This document shows, piece by piece, positions 33,857 to 41,302 of a stretch of 64,000 bases of DNA. This DNA is from Bacteroidales bacterium (GTDB lineage: Bacteria; Bacteroidota; Bacteroidia; Bacteroidales; UBA932): positions 62,001-126,000 of the forward strand of contig JAKSKN010000003.1 in the NCBI GenBank assembly GCA_024401695.1. Reading direction: 5' to 3'. The notes below the pieces were generated by a model, which did no database searches, was not told the origin of the DNA, and was given only the letters and a program-made list of their open reading frames with translations. Made by a program: the position numbers and the translations under genes. Position 1 is the first letter of the stretch. Each line of letters opens with the position of its first letter.

Positions 33857-33924
33857 GAAAATATTCAGACGTTGAAGAGGAAGTGCATTATGTCGCCGTC
33901 CTGAACGACGTATTCCTTGCCTTC
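33857..33924 (-). pseudogene. Duplicated 3' end of ychF (fragment)
   Basis: 68 bp nearly identical to the last codons of ychF and the bases after its stop (35312-35379); the shared core starts AGACGTT and runs through GAAGTGCATTATGTCGCCG to CCTTGCCTTC. It encodes only the final 17 or so YchF residues. It then switches directly into an Rpn-module-type hairpin. It is a scar of duplication or rearrangement. Confidence 0.85.
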
Positions 33925-33956
33925 GGCAAAATGCCGAACGCAAGACTACTTTATTG
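33920..33956. repeat. Hairpin remnant of an Rpn-module edge
   Basis: CCTTCGGCA AAA TGCCGAACG, a hairpin with one C-C mismatch, followed by CAAGACTACTTTATT. It matches the edge of module 2 (35124-35160, with CAAGGCTACTTTATT) at most positions. Confidence 0.75.
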
Positions 33957-34020
33957 CGGTTATACTGGCACCGTCGCTGCGTCTGGCTGTCGCGCGGTGG
34001 CTACAAGCTATCTCTAAATC

Positions 34021-34078
34021 ACCTAGAACAGCAATGTTAATTGCAGGCCGCTAGAATGCAGGTCGTTGCTCTAGGTGA
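34021..34078. repeat. 58-bp hairpin module A
   Basis: Starts CACCTAGAAC and ends GCTCTAGGTG, inverted ends with one mismatch, around a 38-bp centre. It is the same length as module B, 71 bp away start to start. No gene or known element is recognised. Confidence 0.75.
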
Positions 34079-34091
34079 GGCGATTTGGCCC

Positions 34092-34149
34092 CACCTAGAA
34101 CGCTAATAGGCCACTGAGCGGTCTATAATGCATTATGGTGTTCTAGGTG
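34092..34149. repeat. 58-bp hairpin module B
   Basis: Starts CACCTAGAAC and ends GTTCTAGGTG, perfect 10-bp inverted ends around a 38-bp centre that differs from module A except for a shared AATGCA. The 13 bp between the modules is AGGCGATTTGGCC-like. The 33957-34173 region holds nothing else that I can recognise. Confidence 0.8.
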
Positions 34150-34199
34150 ATTCAGAAAAGCCACGTCTTTTTTTGCGCTCGCGGTTTCGTAGTGAAAAC

Positions 34200-34994
34200 T
34201 CACAGAGCCATAATCTGCTCGAGACTCAGGCCTGTGGCCTTTGAGATAATTTCGGAGGAAACGCCCAGGGCCTTTAGATTTCTGGCAGCGTTTACGCGCT
34301 CTTCCTCTCTGCCTTCCTCTCTGCCCTGTGCCAGACCCTTCTCGAGGCCTTCGGCGGTGGCTTTCTCCATCGCGAAGTTCCATTGATTGCGGATGTCCCT
34401 TTCAGTAGTCATATATCTGGCGTAGTCTTTCTTTTCGGCTTTTGAGAGGGACTCGATCTGGACTGTCTCGAAAAGGTCGCGCATCTCTTGTGTGCTGAAC
34501 TCTTCCGGGCGAGATTCCAGCCGCCCCATCTCCTTCAGACAAAAGTACCACCTTTCGAGGTCATTGTCAATACTTTGCAGCGATTTTTTGAAACGGCCAA
34601 GTTCTACGAAGACAATATTGATGGCTTCGGAGAGTTTTTCGCCAGTTGTCTTCTCTCTCAAAGAGTAGAACGAACGGTACTCGTCCAGCCAGTGAGGATT
34701 GTCCTCGTGCTGATCCCTGACCTGGACTTCGATAATCACCTCGTGACCGGTATCAAGCCGGCACCGAAGGTCCATACGAGAGTTTCTGTTCTCGCGGCTG
34801 AACCCTGTTGTCTCAGGGCTCAGATACTCGAGGTCTGAGACCCGGATATCAGGAAGCATTCTGTTGAGCAGTGTGATGAGCACCCCCTTGTTCGCCCGTC
34901 TGCCGAATACACGCTTGAAGATGATGTCATCGGAGATGTCCAGAAACGGACCGATGGGGAAACTGTGATTCAAAATTGAAATGCCATTGTTCAT
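34200..34994 (-). CDS. Rpn-family PD-(D/E)XK nuclease, internally deleted copy
   Basis: 264 residues, in frame and otherwise nearly identical to the copy at 27889-28821. It lacks 42 residues immediately after the catalytic EVQVRDQ, including the conserved DFKDRAVYYATLPI helix. It also has one REEG unit fewer near the C-terminus. The frame is open, but the loss of the core helix makes activity doubtful. It sits alone between the hairpin modules and a FISUMP remnant. It may now act as a recombination partner or inactive derivative; that is inference. Confidence 0.8.
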   Translation of the reverse strand: MNNGISILNHSFPIGPFLDISDDIIFKRVFGRRANKGVLITLLNRMLPDIRVSDLEYLSPETTGFSRENRNSRMDLRCRLDTGHEVIIEVQVRDQHEDNPHWLDEYRSFYSLREKTTGEKLSEAINIVFVELGRFKKSLQSIDNDLERWYFCLKEMGRLESRPEEFSTQEMRDLFETVQIESLSKAEKKDYARYMTTERDIRNQWNFAMEKATAEGLEKGLAQGREEGREEERVNAARNLKALGVSSEIISKATGLSLEQIMAL

Positions 34995-35123
34995 GATTCG
35001 AAAAAATAACAACGGCGGCAATGTAGCCCGGCTTTACGGAAAGTCAATGAAATCTAAAAAAAGAAATCAAGAAATATATCTTTCCAGGGGTTCGCAAATA
35101 AATCTTATGACGATACCTCGTTC

Positions 35124-35144
35124 CCTTCGGCATTTTGCCGAAGG
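35124..35144. repeat. Hairpin at the right edge of Rpn module 2
   Basis: CCTTCGGCA TTT TGCCGAAGG, identical to 28951-28971, followed by CAAGGCT and then by sequence unlike copy 1. Confidence 0.85.
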
Positions 35145-35163
35145 CAAGGCTACTTTATTACAC

Positions 35164-35284
35164 GCAGGGAAAAAGGATACCGAAAAAGCAGAAGGGTATA
35201 CTTACAACAAATCCGCCGCTCTGTTGTTCTTCCCTGCTGCTGGCTACGGCGGTGCGTGGTAACTTTTGGAGGCCTCGGGCTGTC
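35164..35284 (+). pseudogene. FISUMP gene remnant
   Basis: Homologous to 32046-32131 and 32329-32344 of the FISUMP locus: TYNKSAALLFFPAAGYG is encoded, then the sequence jumps to GAGGCCTCGGGCTGTC, the right half of the hairpin after the intact gene. The deletion removed the whole C-terminal variable part and the stop. There is no start. The remaining 35152-35163 and 35285-35319 bases show nothing else. Confidence 0.8.
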
Positions 35285-35319
35285 ACTGTGTTAAATGAAC
35301 CAGCCATGCCAGAAAATAC

Positions 35320-36420
35320 TTAGACGTTAAAGAGGAAGTGCATTATGTCGCCGTCCTGAACGACATATTCCTTGCCTTCAACACCCATCTTGCCGGCGGC
35401 GCGAACGGCTGATTCAGTCTTGTAGTTCACGAAGTCCTCGTACTTGATGACCTCTGCACGGATGAATCCTTTCTCGAAGTCTGTGTGGATGACGCCGGCT
35501 GCGCGCGGTGCTTTGTCGCCCTTGTGGATGGTCCAGGCGCGGCATTCGTCGGCACCTGCTGTGAAGAAGGTCTGCAGGCCGAGGAGGTGATAGGCGCCCT
35601 GGATAAGGCGGACCACGCCGGACTCCTCGAGTCCCATTTCCTCAAGGAACATCTGGCGGTCGTCATAATCCTCCATTTCGGCAATCTCGGATTCTGTCTT
35701 TGCGGAGATTACAAGTATCTCGGCATTCTCATCCTTGACGGCCTCCCGGACGGCCTCGACATAGTTGTTGCCATTCACTGCGGAAGCATCGTCCACGTTG
35801 CAGACGTACATTACAGGCTTGTTGGTGAGGAGGAAGAGATCGTGCGCAAGCGTCTCTTCGTCTTCGTTGAGAAGAGACACGCTGCGGCAGCTCTTTCCCT
35901 GCTCTAGAGCCGACTTATAGCGGATCAGCAGGGCGGCAAGCTTTGCGGCATCCTTGTCGCCGGCCTTGCCTGCCTTTTCAGCCTTTCCGAGGCGTGCCTC
36001 CACGGTCTCCAGGTCTTTGATCTGAAGTTCGGTATCGACAACTTCCTTGTCGCGGACAGGGTCGACCGTGCCGTCCACGTGAACGACGTTGCCGTCGTCA
36101 AAGCAGCGCAGGACGTGAAGGATTGCGTCACATTCGCGGATGTTCGCGAGGAACTGGTTGCCCAGGCCCTCACCCCTGCTGGCGCCCTTCACGAGGCCGG
36201 CGATGTCGACTATGTCGACGGTTGCCGGGATGGTTCTCTGCGGCTTGCAGATGTCCGAAAGGACCTCAAGCCTCTTGTCGGGGACGTTGGTGGAACCGAG
36301 GTTCGGCTCGATTGTACAGAAAGGGAAATTGGCGCTCTGGGCCTTGCCGGAGCTGACGCAGTTGAAAAGGGTGGATTTGCCGACGTTCGGCAGTCCTACG
36401 ATACCGCACTTGAGTGACAT
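35320..36420 (-). CDS. ychF: Redox-regulated ribosome-binding ATPase YchF
   Basis: 366 residues, the usual length. An Obg-like P-loop protein that prefers ATP and binds the large ribosomal subunit. G1 GLPNVGKST (9-17), the family stretch NFPFCTIEPNLG, G3 DIAGLVKGASRGEGLGNQFL (all within 20), NVDD in the base-specificity position, and the C-terminal TGS domain (FFTAGADECRAWTIHKG to DGDIMHFLFNV). Its 3' end is duplicated at 33857-33924. A TACTTTTG box lies 19 nt upstream of the ATG. Confidence 0.97.
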   Translation of the reverse strand: MSLKCGIVGLPNVGKSTLFNCVSSGKAQSANFPFCTIEPNLGSTNVPDKRLEVLSDICKPQRTIPATVDIVDIAGLVKGASRGEGLGNQFLANIRECDAILHVLRCFDDGNVVHVDGTVDPVRDKEVVDTELQIKDLETVEARLGKAEKAGKAGDKDAAKLAALLIRYKSALEQGKSCRSVSLLNEDEETLAHDLFLLTNKPVMYVCNVDDASAVNGNNYVEAVREAVKDENAEILVISAKTESEIAEMEDYDDRQMFLEEMGLEESGVVRLIQGAYHLLGLQTFFTAGADECRAWTIHKGDKAPRAAGVIHTDFEKGFIRAEVIKYEDFVNYKTESAVRAAGKMGVEGKEYVVQDGDIMHFLFNV

Positions 36421-36439
36421 AAAGATTTATTTTATCATA

Positions 36440-36447
36440 CAAAAGTA
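36440..36447 (-). promoter_or_regulatory. -7 promoter element of ychF
   Basis: TACTTTTG on the minus strand, an exact TAnnTTTG match, 19 nt before the ATG at 36420. Confidence 0.65.
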
Positions 36448-36511
36448 AGCATAAAAAAAGATATTTATCTTTCTTATCACGGGTATTGGAAGGATTGCGC
36501 ATATTGCAGGT

Positions 36512-37375
36512 ATGAAAAAAACAGCAATATTATTCCTGCTTCTGCTTACTGTCCCGGCTTTCGCGCAAGGGGACTCACTGCTGGTGATGTTCTGGAATGT
36601 GGAAAACTTTTTCGACTGGCGCTCGGGGAACGGTCCCCAGGGGTGGAGCGCCTCGCGTTTTTACAAGAAATGCGAGGCAGTTGCAAAGACCGTCTTCCTG
36701 GTCGCGGACGATGCCGGGAGGCTGCCGGACGTCATCGGCTTTGCAGAGGTCGAAAAATTTCACGTACTGCGCGAAACCCTGTTTTCGACGAGCCTGCGCA
36801 AGGTGGGCTACAGGATAGTCCATTTCGAATCTCCGGACCACAGGGGGATAGACTGCGCCCTGTTATACCGGTATGGCTCTCTGCGGCTTCTGCGGGCACA
36901 GCCAAAGCACCTGTATGACAGTACGGGTGCTGTGATTGCCACCCGGGATATCCTTCTTGCAGAGTTTGAAGACCTGAGGACAGGCGATACGCTGGCGCTG
37001 GCAGTCAACCATCATCCCTCGCAGATCGGAGGGAAAGCTGACCGGAGAGATGCGGCGATGGACCGCCTGACAGGGCTTCTGGACTCCCTTGCCGAAGCCG
37101 GTATCGGCAGGACGCTTGCCATAGGGGATTTCAACCAGGACCGTTGGCACGACGGGTCGCACGGCACCATCAAGTATAATGGAAACTGGGAGAAGATCGA
37201 CGGGTATTTCTCCCGTGGTTTCCCTGCTGTCCGCGAGTCTGTATTCAATGGTGGGAACCTTACCGTGCCGGACAAGTCATCCGGTGGCAGAAAGCCCCTC
37301 AGAACCTTCTCCGGGCCGCGTTATCTGGGTGGGGTCAGCGACCATCTTCCTATTGTGCTTAATGTATATTTTTGA
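36512..37375 (+). CDS. Secreted endonuclease/exonuclease/phosphatase-family protein
   Basis: 287 residues with a signal peptide (MKKTAILFLLLLTVPAFAQ). The EEP fold is shown by MFWNVENFFD, the metal-binding Glu in FAEVE, FESPDHRGIDCALLY, the catalytic His/Asn pattern in LAVNHHPS and AIGDFNQD, and the final SDHLP. Secretion argues for an extracytoplasmic nuclease, sphingomyelinase-like or phosphodiesterase role; the substrate is unknown. A weak box TATCTTTC (36466-36473) lies upstream. The stop precedes the galK promoter, which overlaps its last codon. Confidence 0.85.
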   Translation: MKKTAILFLLLLTVPAFAQGDSLLVMFWNVENFFDWRSGNGPQGWSASRFYKKCEAVAKTVFLVADDAGRLPDVIGFAEVEKFHVLRETLFSTSLRKVGYRIVHFESPDHRGIDCALLYRYGSLRLLRAQPKHLYDSTGAVIATRDILLAEFEDLRTGDTLALAVNHHPSQIGGKADRRDAAMDRLTGLLDSLAEAGIGRTLAIGDFNQDRWHDGSHGTIKYNGNWEKIDGYFSRGFPAVRESVFNGGNLTVPDKSSGGRKPLRTFSGPRYLGGVSDHLPIVLNVYF

Positions 37376-37383
37376 TAAATTTG
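37376..37383 (+). promoter_or_regulatory. -7 promoter element of galK
   Basis: TAAATTTG, an exact TAnnTTTG match beginning one base after the upstream stop codon and 23 nt before the galK ATG. It excludes the longer in-frame start at 37179. Confidence 0.65.
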
Positions 37384-37406
37384 TGAGTTGCGTAATCAAA
37401 ATAATT

Positions 37407-38564
37407 ATGGACATTCAGACTAGGATTCATCAGAAATTCACAGAAAAATTCGGCGGGAGAGGAAGCGTTTTTGCCTCGGCGGGGCGCATAAATCTCATCG
37501 GAGAGCATACCGACTACAATGGCGGATATGTATTTCCGGGTGCAATTGACAAGGGGATTGTGACCGAGATCAGACTTAACGGCACAGAGAGGGTCAATCT
37601 TTATTCGGCAGATTATGATGCCTGCGTTTCTTTTGGCCTTGAAGAGCCGGACAAGCCTGCAGAGGCTTGGGCCTGCTACGTGTTCGGCGTCTGTCGTGAG
37701 ACCATCAAGCGTGGCGGAAAGGTTGCCGGATTTGATGCCGTCTTTGCCGGAGATGTCCCGCTCGGTGCAGGTTTGAGTTCCTCGGCTGCTCTTGAAAGCT
37801 GCTTTGCCTTCGCCATCAATGAGCTCAACCATAATGGTATTGACAGGTTCGAACTTGCCAGGATAGGCCAGAGCACCGAGCATAATTACTGTGGTGTCAA
37901 GTGTGGGATCATGGACCAGTTCGCCTCCTGCTTCGGCAAGGCAGGCTGCCTTATCCGTCTCAATTGCAAGACCCTTGAGCACAAGTATTTCCCATTCGAT
38001 CCCTCAGCGCACGGCTATAGGCTCGTTCTTGTGGACTCCTGCGTAAAGCACGAACTCGCCTCGTCTGCATATAACAAGCGCCGCCTGTCCTGCGAAAATG
38101 CAATCGCAGCCATCAGGAAGAACCATCCTGAGGCCGGGACCCTGAGCGACTGCAAGCGTCTATGGTTGGAAGAAGTCCGTGGAGAGATTCCTGAAGAAGA
38201 CTTTCTGCGCGCGGAATATGTCATCGGTGAGGTTCAGCGGGTCCTCGATGTCTGTGACGCCCTTGAGCGTGATGATTTCGAGACAGCCGGTGAGATGATG
38301 TACCAGACTCACTTCGGCCTGAGCAAGCTGTATGAGGTCAGCTGCGAAGAACTCGACTTCCTTAACAAACTTGCCCGCAGGATGGATGTCACGGGCTCCC
38401 GCGTAATGGGCGGCGGCTTCGGCGGCTGCACCATCAATCTTGTCAGGGAAGAACTCTACCAACCGTTCGTCGATGCCGCAAAGAGCCGGTTTGAGGCGAA
38501 GTTCGGACACGCGCCAAAGATCTACGACGTCGTCATCTCTGACGGCGCCCGCCAGATAGCATAA
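37407..38564 (+). CDS. galK: Galactokinase
   Basis: 385 residues. Phosphorylates D-galactose to galactose-1-phosphate in the Leloir pathway. Galactokinase signature GRINLIGEHTDYNGG (about 27-41), GHMP ATP motif PLGAGLSSSAALES, the catalytic-loop region CGIMDQFASCFG, and the C-terminal motif SRVMGGGFGGCTINLV. The partner mutarotase galM lies in the window at 49483 but not in the same operon. An inverted repeat follows the stop codon. Confidence 0.96.
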   Translation: MDIQTRIHQKFTEKFGGRGSVFASAGRINLIGEHTDYNGGYVFPGAIDKGIVTEIRLNGTERVNLYSADYDACVSFGLEEPDKPAEAWACYVFGVCRETIKRGGKVAGFDAVFAGDVPLGAGLSSSAALESCFAFAINELNHNGIDRFELARIGQSTEHNYCGVKCGIMDQFASCFGKAGCLIRLNCKTLEHKYFPFDPSAHGYRLVLVDSCVKHELASSAYNKRRLSCENAIAAIRKNHPEAGTLSDCKRLWLEEVRGEIPEEDFLRAEYVIGEVQRVLDVCDALERDDFETAGEMMYQTHFGLSKLYEVSCEELDFLNKLARRMDVTGSRVMGGGFGGCTINLVREELYQPFVDAAKSRFEAKFGHAPKIYDVVISDGARQIA

Positions 38565-38565
38565 T

Positions 38566-38589
38566 TTCGTACACTCGCGTCTGTACGAA
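38566..38589. terminator. Inverted repeat between galK and the CpXC gene
   Basis: An 8-bp perfect stem TTCGTACA / TGTACGAA with an 8-nt loop, flanked by AATT. It lies between two convergent stops and is a probable bidirectional terminator of modest strength. Confidence 0.55.
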
Positions 38590-39177
38590 TTATTCGAAGA
38601 AATTCCGGAGCCAGCCGGGGCCGATGTTCACGAGGCCGACGGCGGCTTCTTTAATATGCGGGTTGCGGTTGAGAATGCCGGCACAGTCTTCATAGACGTT
38701 GAAGCCGACGGCGAGCATCTCCATCTGGCCCTTTTCCGGATAGGTGAAGGTTATTTCCGAGTCGGCGCCGTCGATCTTGAAGAACTTGAGCTCGACGTCT
38801 TTTCCCAGTTCGTGAAGGGTGACGAACTTGCACATCTCGATGATGATGTCATCGAGTCCTGCATCGAAGATTTTGATTTTCTCTATGAACTCCCCGACGG
38901 TTGAAACCTGCCTTCCGATATAGCCTTCGGGAACAGATTCTGCATTCAGGGGTGTCTCGCTGAGCACGATGATCAGGTGCTCGGCGGAGTCGTGATAGAG
39001 CACAGGATATTTGGCGAGATTCATCCTGCCGCAGTGAGGGCACAGCCACGCAAACAGCTCTCCGGTCAATGCCTTTGCCTTGAGTTCGGGCTCCTGGGTG
39101 GCATTGATGCTCGGATATGTCGCGATTTCGTGAATTTGCCCGCAACAAGAGCAGATTTCTTTCTCTTTTCTCACCAT
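38590..39177 (-). CDS. CpXC-domain protein
   Basis: 195 residues from the ATG at 39177; the longer frame to 39396 is rejected because it runs through both divergent promoters into uxuA. Two zinc-ribbon-like cysteine pairs, CSCCG and CPHCG, form a CpXC domain at the N-terminus, with LFAWLCPHCGRMNLAKYPVL. The rest is an acidic alpha/beta region ending GWLRNFFE. No signal peptide; probably cytoplasmic. The biochemical role of the family is not known. It diverges from uxuA. Confidence 0.78.
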   Translation of the reverse strand: MVRKEKEICSCCGQIHEIATYPSINATQEPELKAKALTGELFAWLCPHCGRMNLAKYPVLYHDSAEHLIIVLSETPLNAESVPEGYIGRQVSTVGEFIEKIKIFDAGLDDIIIEMCKFVTLHELGKDVELKFFKIDGADSEITFTYPEKGQMEMLAVGFNVYEDCAGILNRNPHIKEAAVGLVNIGPGWLRNFFE

Positions 39178-39188
39178 AATTCTTATAA

Positions 39189-39196
39189 CAAAGATA
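39189..39196 (-). promoter_or_regulatory. -7 promoter element of the CpXC gene
   Basis: TATCTTTG on the minus strand, exact match, 11 nt before the ATG at 39177. It lies 11 bp from the uxuA box on the other strand. Confidence 0.65.
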
Positions 39197-39207
39197 ACGA
39201 TTTTTAG

Positions 39208-39215
39208 TAACTTTG
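39208..39215 (+). promoter_or_regulatory. -7 promoter element of uxuA
   Basis: TAACTTTG, exact match, 26 nt before the uxuA ATG. The divergent boxes are so close that the two polymerases would occlude each other. Confidence 0.65.
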
Positions 39216-39241
39216 CCATTAAGGTAACTTTATATACAGGA

Positions 39242-40414
39242 ATGGAAAAAACTTGGAGATGGTTTGGCCGTAAAGACAAAGTCAGCCTTGAAATGCTGCG
39301 CCAGATCGGAGTGGAAGGCATTGTGACGGCATTGCACGACGAGCCTGTCGGTGCTGTGTGGACCGTTGAGAAAATCAATGAGATGAAGGCGTACATCGAG
39401 TCGTTCGGGCTTCGTTGGTCCGTTGTCGAAAGCCTCCCTGTCAGTGAGCAGATAAAATACGCCGGGCCGGATCGCGACCGGTTGATAGAGAACTATAAGA
39501 TAAGCCTTGCAAATCTCGGCAAGTGTGGCATTAAAACCATCTGCTACAATTTCATGCCGGTAATTGACTGGGTACGGACAGAATTGGAACATCCGATGCC
39601 GGACGGCACGCTCTCACTCTATTTCGACTATGCCCGCTTTGCTTATTTTGATATGAAGATCCTTGGCCGCAAAGACGCAGAAAAGGATTTTCCGGCAGAT
39701 GTCGTCGCAAAAGTCGAAGATCTCGACAAGATTATCGCAGAGGAAGAAAAGCAGCAACTCATAGACACCATAATCACAAAGACCCAGGGCTTTGTGAACG
39801 GTCCGCTGGGCGATGCCGCGGGCAGTCCTGTCGCAAAGTTCAAGGAATTGATGAGGCCGTATGAAGGAATGACCAAAGATGGCCTTCGAGCCAATATGAA
39901 ATATTTCCTTGAGGCCGTAATGCCGGTCTGCGATGAGTATGACATCAATATGTGTGTCCATCCGGACGATCCGCCGATGCCTGTGTTCGGTATGCCGAGG
40001 CTCGTCTGCAACGCTGATGATATCCGTTGGTTCCTTGGGGCCGTGGACAATTTCCATAATGGACTCACATTCTGTGCAGGCTCCCTCTCAGCGGGTGCGC
40101 ACAATGACGTTGTGGCGATGGCCCGTGAGTTCGCTCCGCGTACGCATTTCGTGCATATGCGCTCCTGCGACCTTCTCTCCGGAGGAGATTTCGTTGAGGC
40201 CCCTCACGTCGGGAGCAAGGTGAACCTTGTAGATCTTGTGGAGATATTCGAGGATACCGGACGTAATCTGCCGATGCGTGTCGACCACGGCAAGACAATG
40301 TTGGGCGACGAGAAGGTTGGATATAATCCCGGTTACACTTTCCACGGCCGTATGCTTGCCCTCGGGCAGGTGGAAGGAATGATGGCTGCGGTAAGACATC
40401 TGAAACAAAGGTAA
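39242..40414 (+). CDS. uxuA: Mannonate dehydratase
   Basis: 390 residues. Dehydrates D-mannonate to 2-keto-3-deoxygluconate in glucuronate breakdown. The sequence is typical throughout: KTWRWFGRKDKVSLEMLRQ at the N-terminus, YNFMPVIDWVRTEL, the metal-site stretches MCVHPDDPP and THFVHMRSC, MRVDHGKTMLGDE and NPGYTFHGRMLALGQVEGM. It is 15 bp upstream of the SDR reductase gene, giving the two consecutive steps of the pathway. The glucuronate isomerase uxaC is not in this window. Confidence 0.96.
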   Translation: MEKTWRWFGRKDKVSLEMLRQIGVEGIVTALHDEPVGAVWTVEKINEMKAYIESFGLRWSVVESLPVSEQIKYAGPDRDRLIENYKISLANLGKCGIKTICYNFMPVIDWVRTELEHPMPDGTLSLYFDYARFAYFDMKILGRKDAEKDFPADVVAKVEDLDKIIAEEEKQQLIDTIITKTQGFVNGPLGDAAGSPVAKFKELMRPYEGMTKDGLRANMKYFLEAVMPVCDEYDINMCVHPDDPPMPVFGMPRLVCNADDIRWFLGAVDNFHNGLTFCAGSLSAGAHNDVVAMAREFAPRTHFVHMRSCDLLSGGDFVEAPHVGSKVNLVDLVEIFEDTGRNLPMRVDHGKTMLGDEKVGYNPGYTFHGRMLALGQVEGMMAAVRHLKQR

Positions 40415-40429
40415 AATCAAATATAGGTT

Positions 40430-41245
40430 ATGAACGAATTATATTCAGTAGAAGGCAAGGTTGCCGTCATCACCGGCGCAGCCGGAGTCCTGGGCGGCTC
40501 TCTCGCCCGTCATTTCGCATCTCAGGGAGCAGACGTGGTGGCTCTGGTGCATCGCCCCGAGCAGGTAGAGACCACCGTGGCGGAACTTAAGAAACTTGGT
40601 GGCAAGCCTTGCGGCTATGCCTGCAACGTTATGGATTCCGCCGAGGTTGCCAAAGTTGCCGACGACATCGTCGCAAAGTATGGCAAGGTTGATATCCTCA
40701 TCAACGTCGCCGGCGGCAATGTTCCAGGCGCAACCGTTATGGATGACCAGAATTTCTGGGATATGAAGATCGAGGACTGGGACAAGGTCATGAATCTCAA
40801 CCTCAACGGCACCGTCTTCCCTTGCCACGCTTTCTCAAGGACATTTGCAAAGCAGGGCTACGGTTGCATCCTCAATATCTCTTCAATGGCCGCATATGAC
40901 GCTCTCACCCGTGTACCGGGTTACGGTGCAGCCAAGGAAGGCGTGTCCAACTTCACCCGTTGGCTGGCTCAGGAAATGGCCATCAAGTACAATGAGAAGA
41001 TCCGCGTGAACGCACTTGCTCCGGGCTTCTTCATCGGCAAGCAGAACCGCGCCGCCCTTCTCAACGAGGATGGCAGTTATACTCCGCGTTCCGTCAAGGT
41101 GATAGCAAAGACTCCTATGCGCCGCTTCGGTGACCTCACCGAACTCAATGGCGCAGCCCAGTTCCTCTGCTCCGATGCCGCTGCTTTCATCACAGGTGTC
41201 ATACTCCCTGTCGATGGCGGCTTCAGCTCTTTCAGCGGAATATAG
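40430..41245 (+). CDS. uxuB: SDR-family D-mannonate oxidoreductase (fructuronate reductase)
   Basis: 271 residues, a short-chain dehydrogenase/reductase rather than the long-chain UxuB of E. coli. NAD(P) motif TGAAGVLGGSLARHF, NVAGG, catalytic Ser in ISSM and the YGAAK tyrosine-lysine pair (in VPGYGAAKEGVSNF), ending LPVDGGFSSFSGI. Interconverts D-fructuronate and D-mannonate. The operon position directly after uxuA supports this role; SDR homology alone would leave the substrate open. Confidence 0.88.
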   Translation: MNELYSVEGKVAVITGAAGVLGGSLARHFASQGADVVALVHRPEQVETTVAELKKLGGKPCGYACNVMDSAEVAKVADDIVAKYGKVDILINVAGGNVPGATVMDDQNFWDMKIEDWDKVMNLNLNGTVFPCHAFSRTFAKQGYGCILNISSMAAYDALTRVPGYGAAKEGVSNFTRWLAQEMAIKYNEKIRVNALAPGFFIGKQNRAALLNEDGSYTPRSVKVIAKTPMRRFGDLTELNGAAQFLCSDAAAFITGVILPVDGGFSSFSGI

Positions 41246-41270
41246 GGCAAATGCCTGTCACATAAAAAAA

Positions 41271-41302
41271 AGAAGATTCTTCGCTAAAACGAAGAATCTT
41301 CT
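41271..41302 (-). terminator. Terminator at the GH67 3' end, facing uxuB
   Basis: A 13-bp perfect stem (AGAAGATTCTTCG / CGAAGAATCTTCT) with a 6-nt loop; on the minus strand it is followed by eight T. The GH67 stop codon lies in the loop, so the last codons form one arm. It also ends uxuAB on the plus strand. Confidence 0.9.

Larger units (their letters stand above)
34174..35151. repeat. Long direct repeat, copy 2 (Rpn module)
   Basis: 978 bp matching 27863-28978 with a 126-bp internal deletion and one 12-bp repeat unit fewer. The deletion joins two TCGTGCT direct repeats that are both present in copy 1. The right edge is again the hairpin plus CAAGGCT. Confidence 0.92.

Noticed and set aside
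34021-34149. Short CRISPR array
   Set aside because: The repeated 10-mers alternate in orientation, there are only two units, and no cas gene is present.
34981-35262. Plus-strand 93-codon frame ending in FISUMP-like residues
   Set aside because: Its first part is the leader of the Rpn gene on the other strand; the FISUMP-like end is a deletion remnant without its own start, so it is listed as a pseudogene.
36076-36081. CACGTG in ychF as a parS
   Set aside because: The flanks fail at most outer positions.
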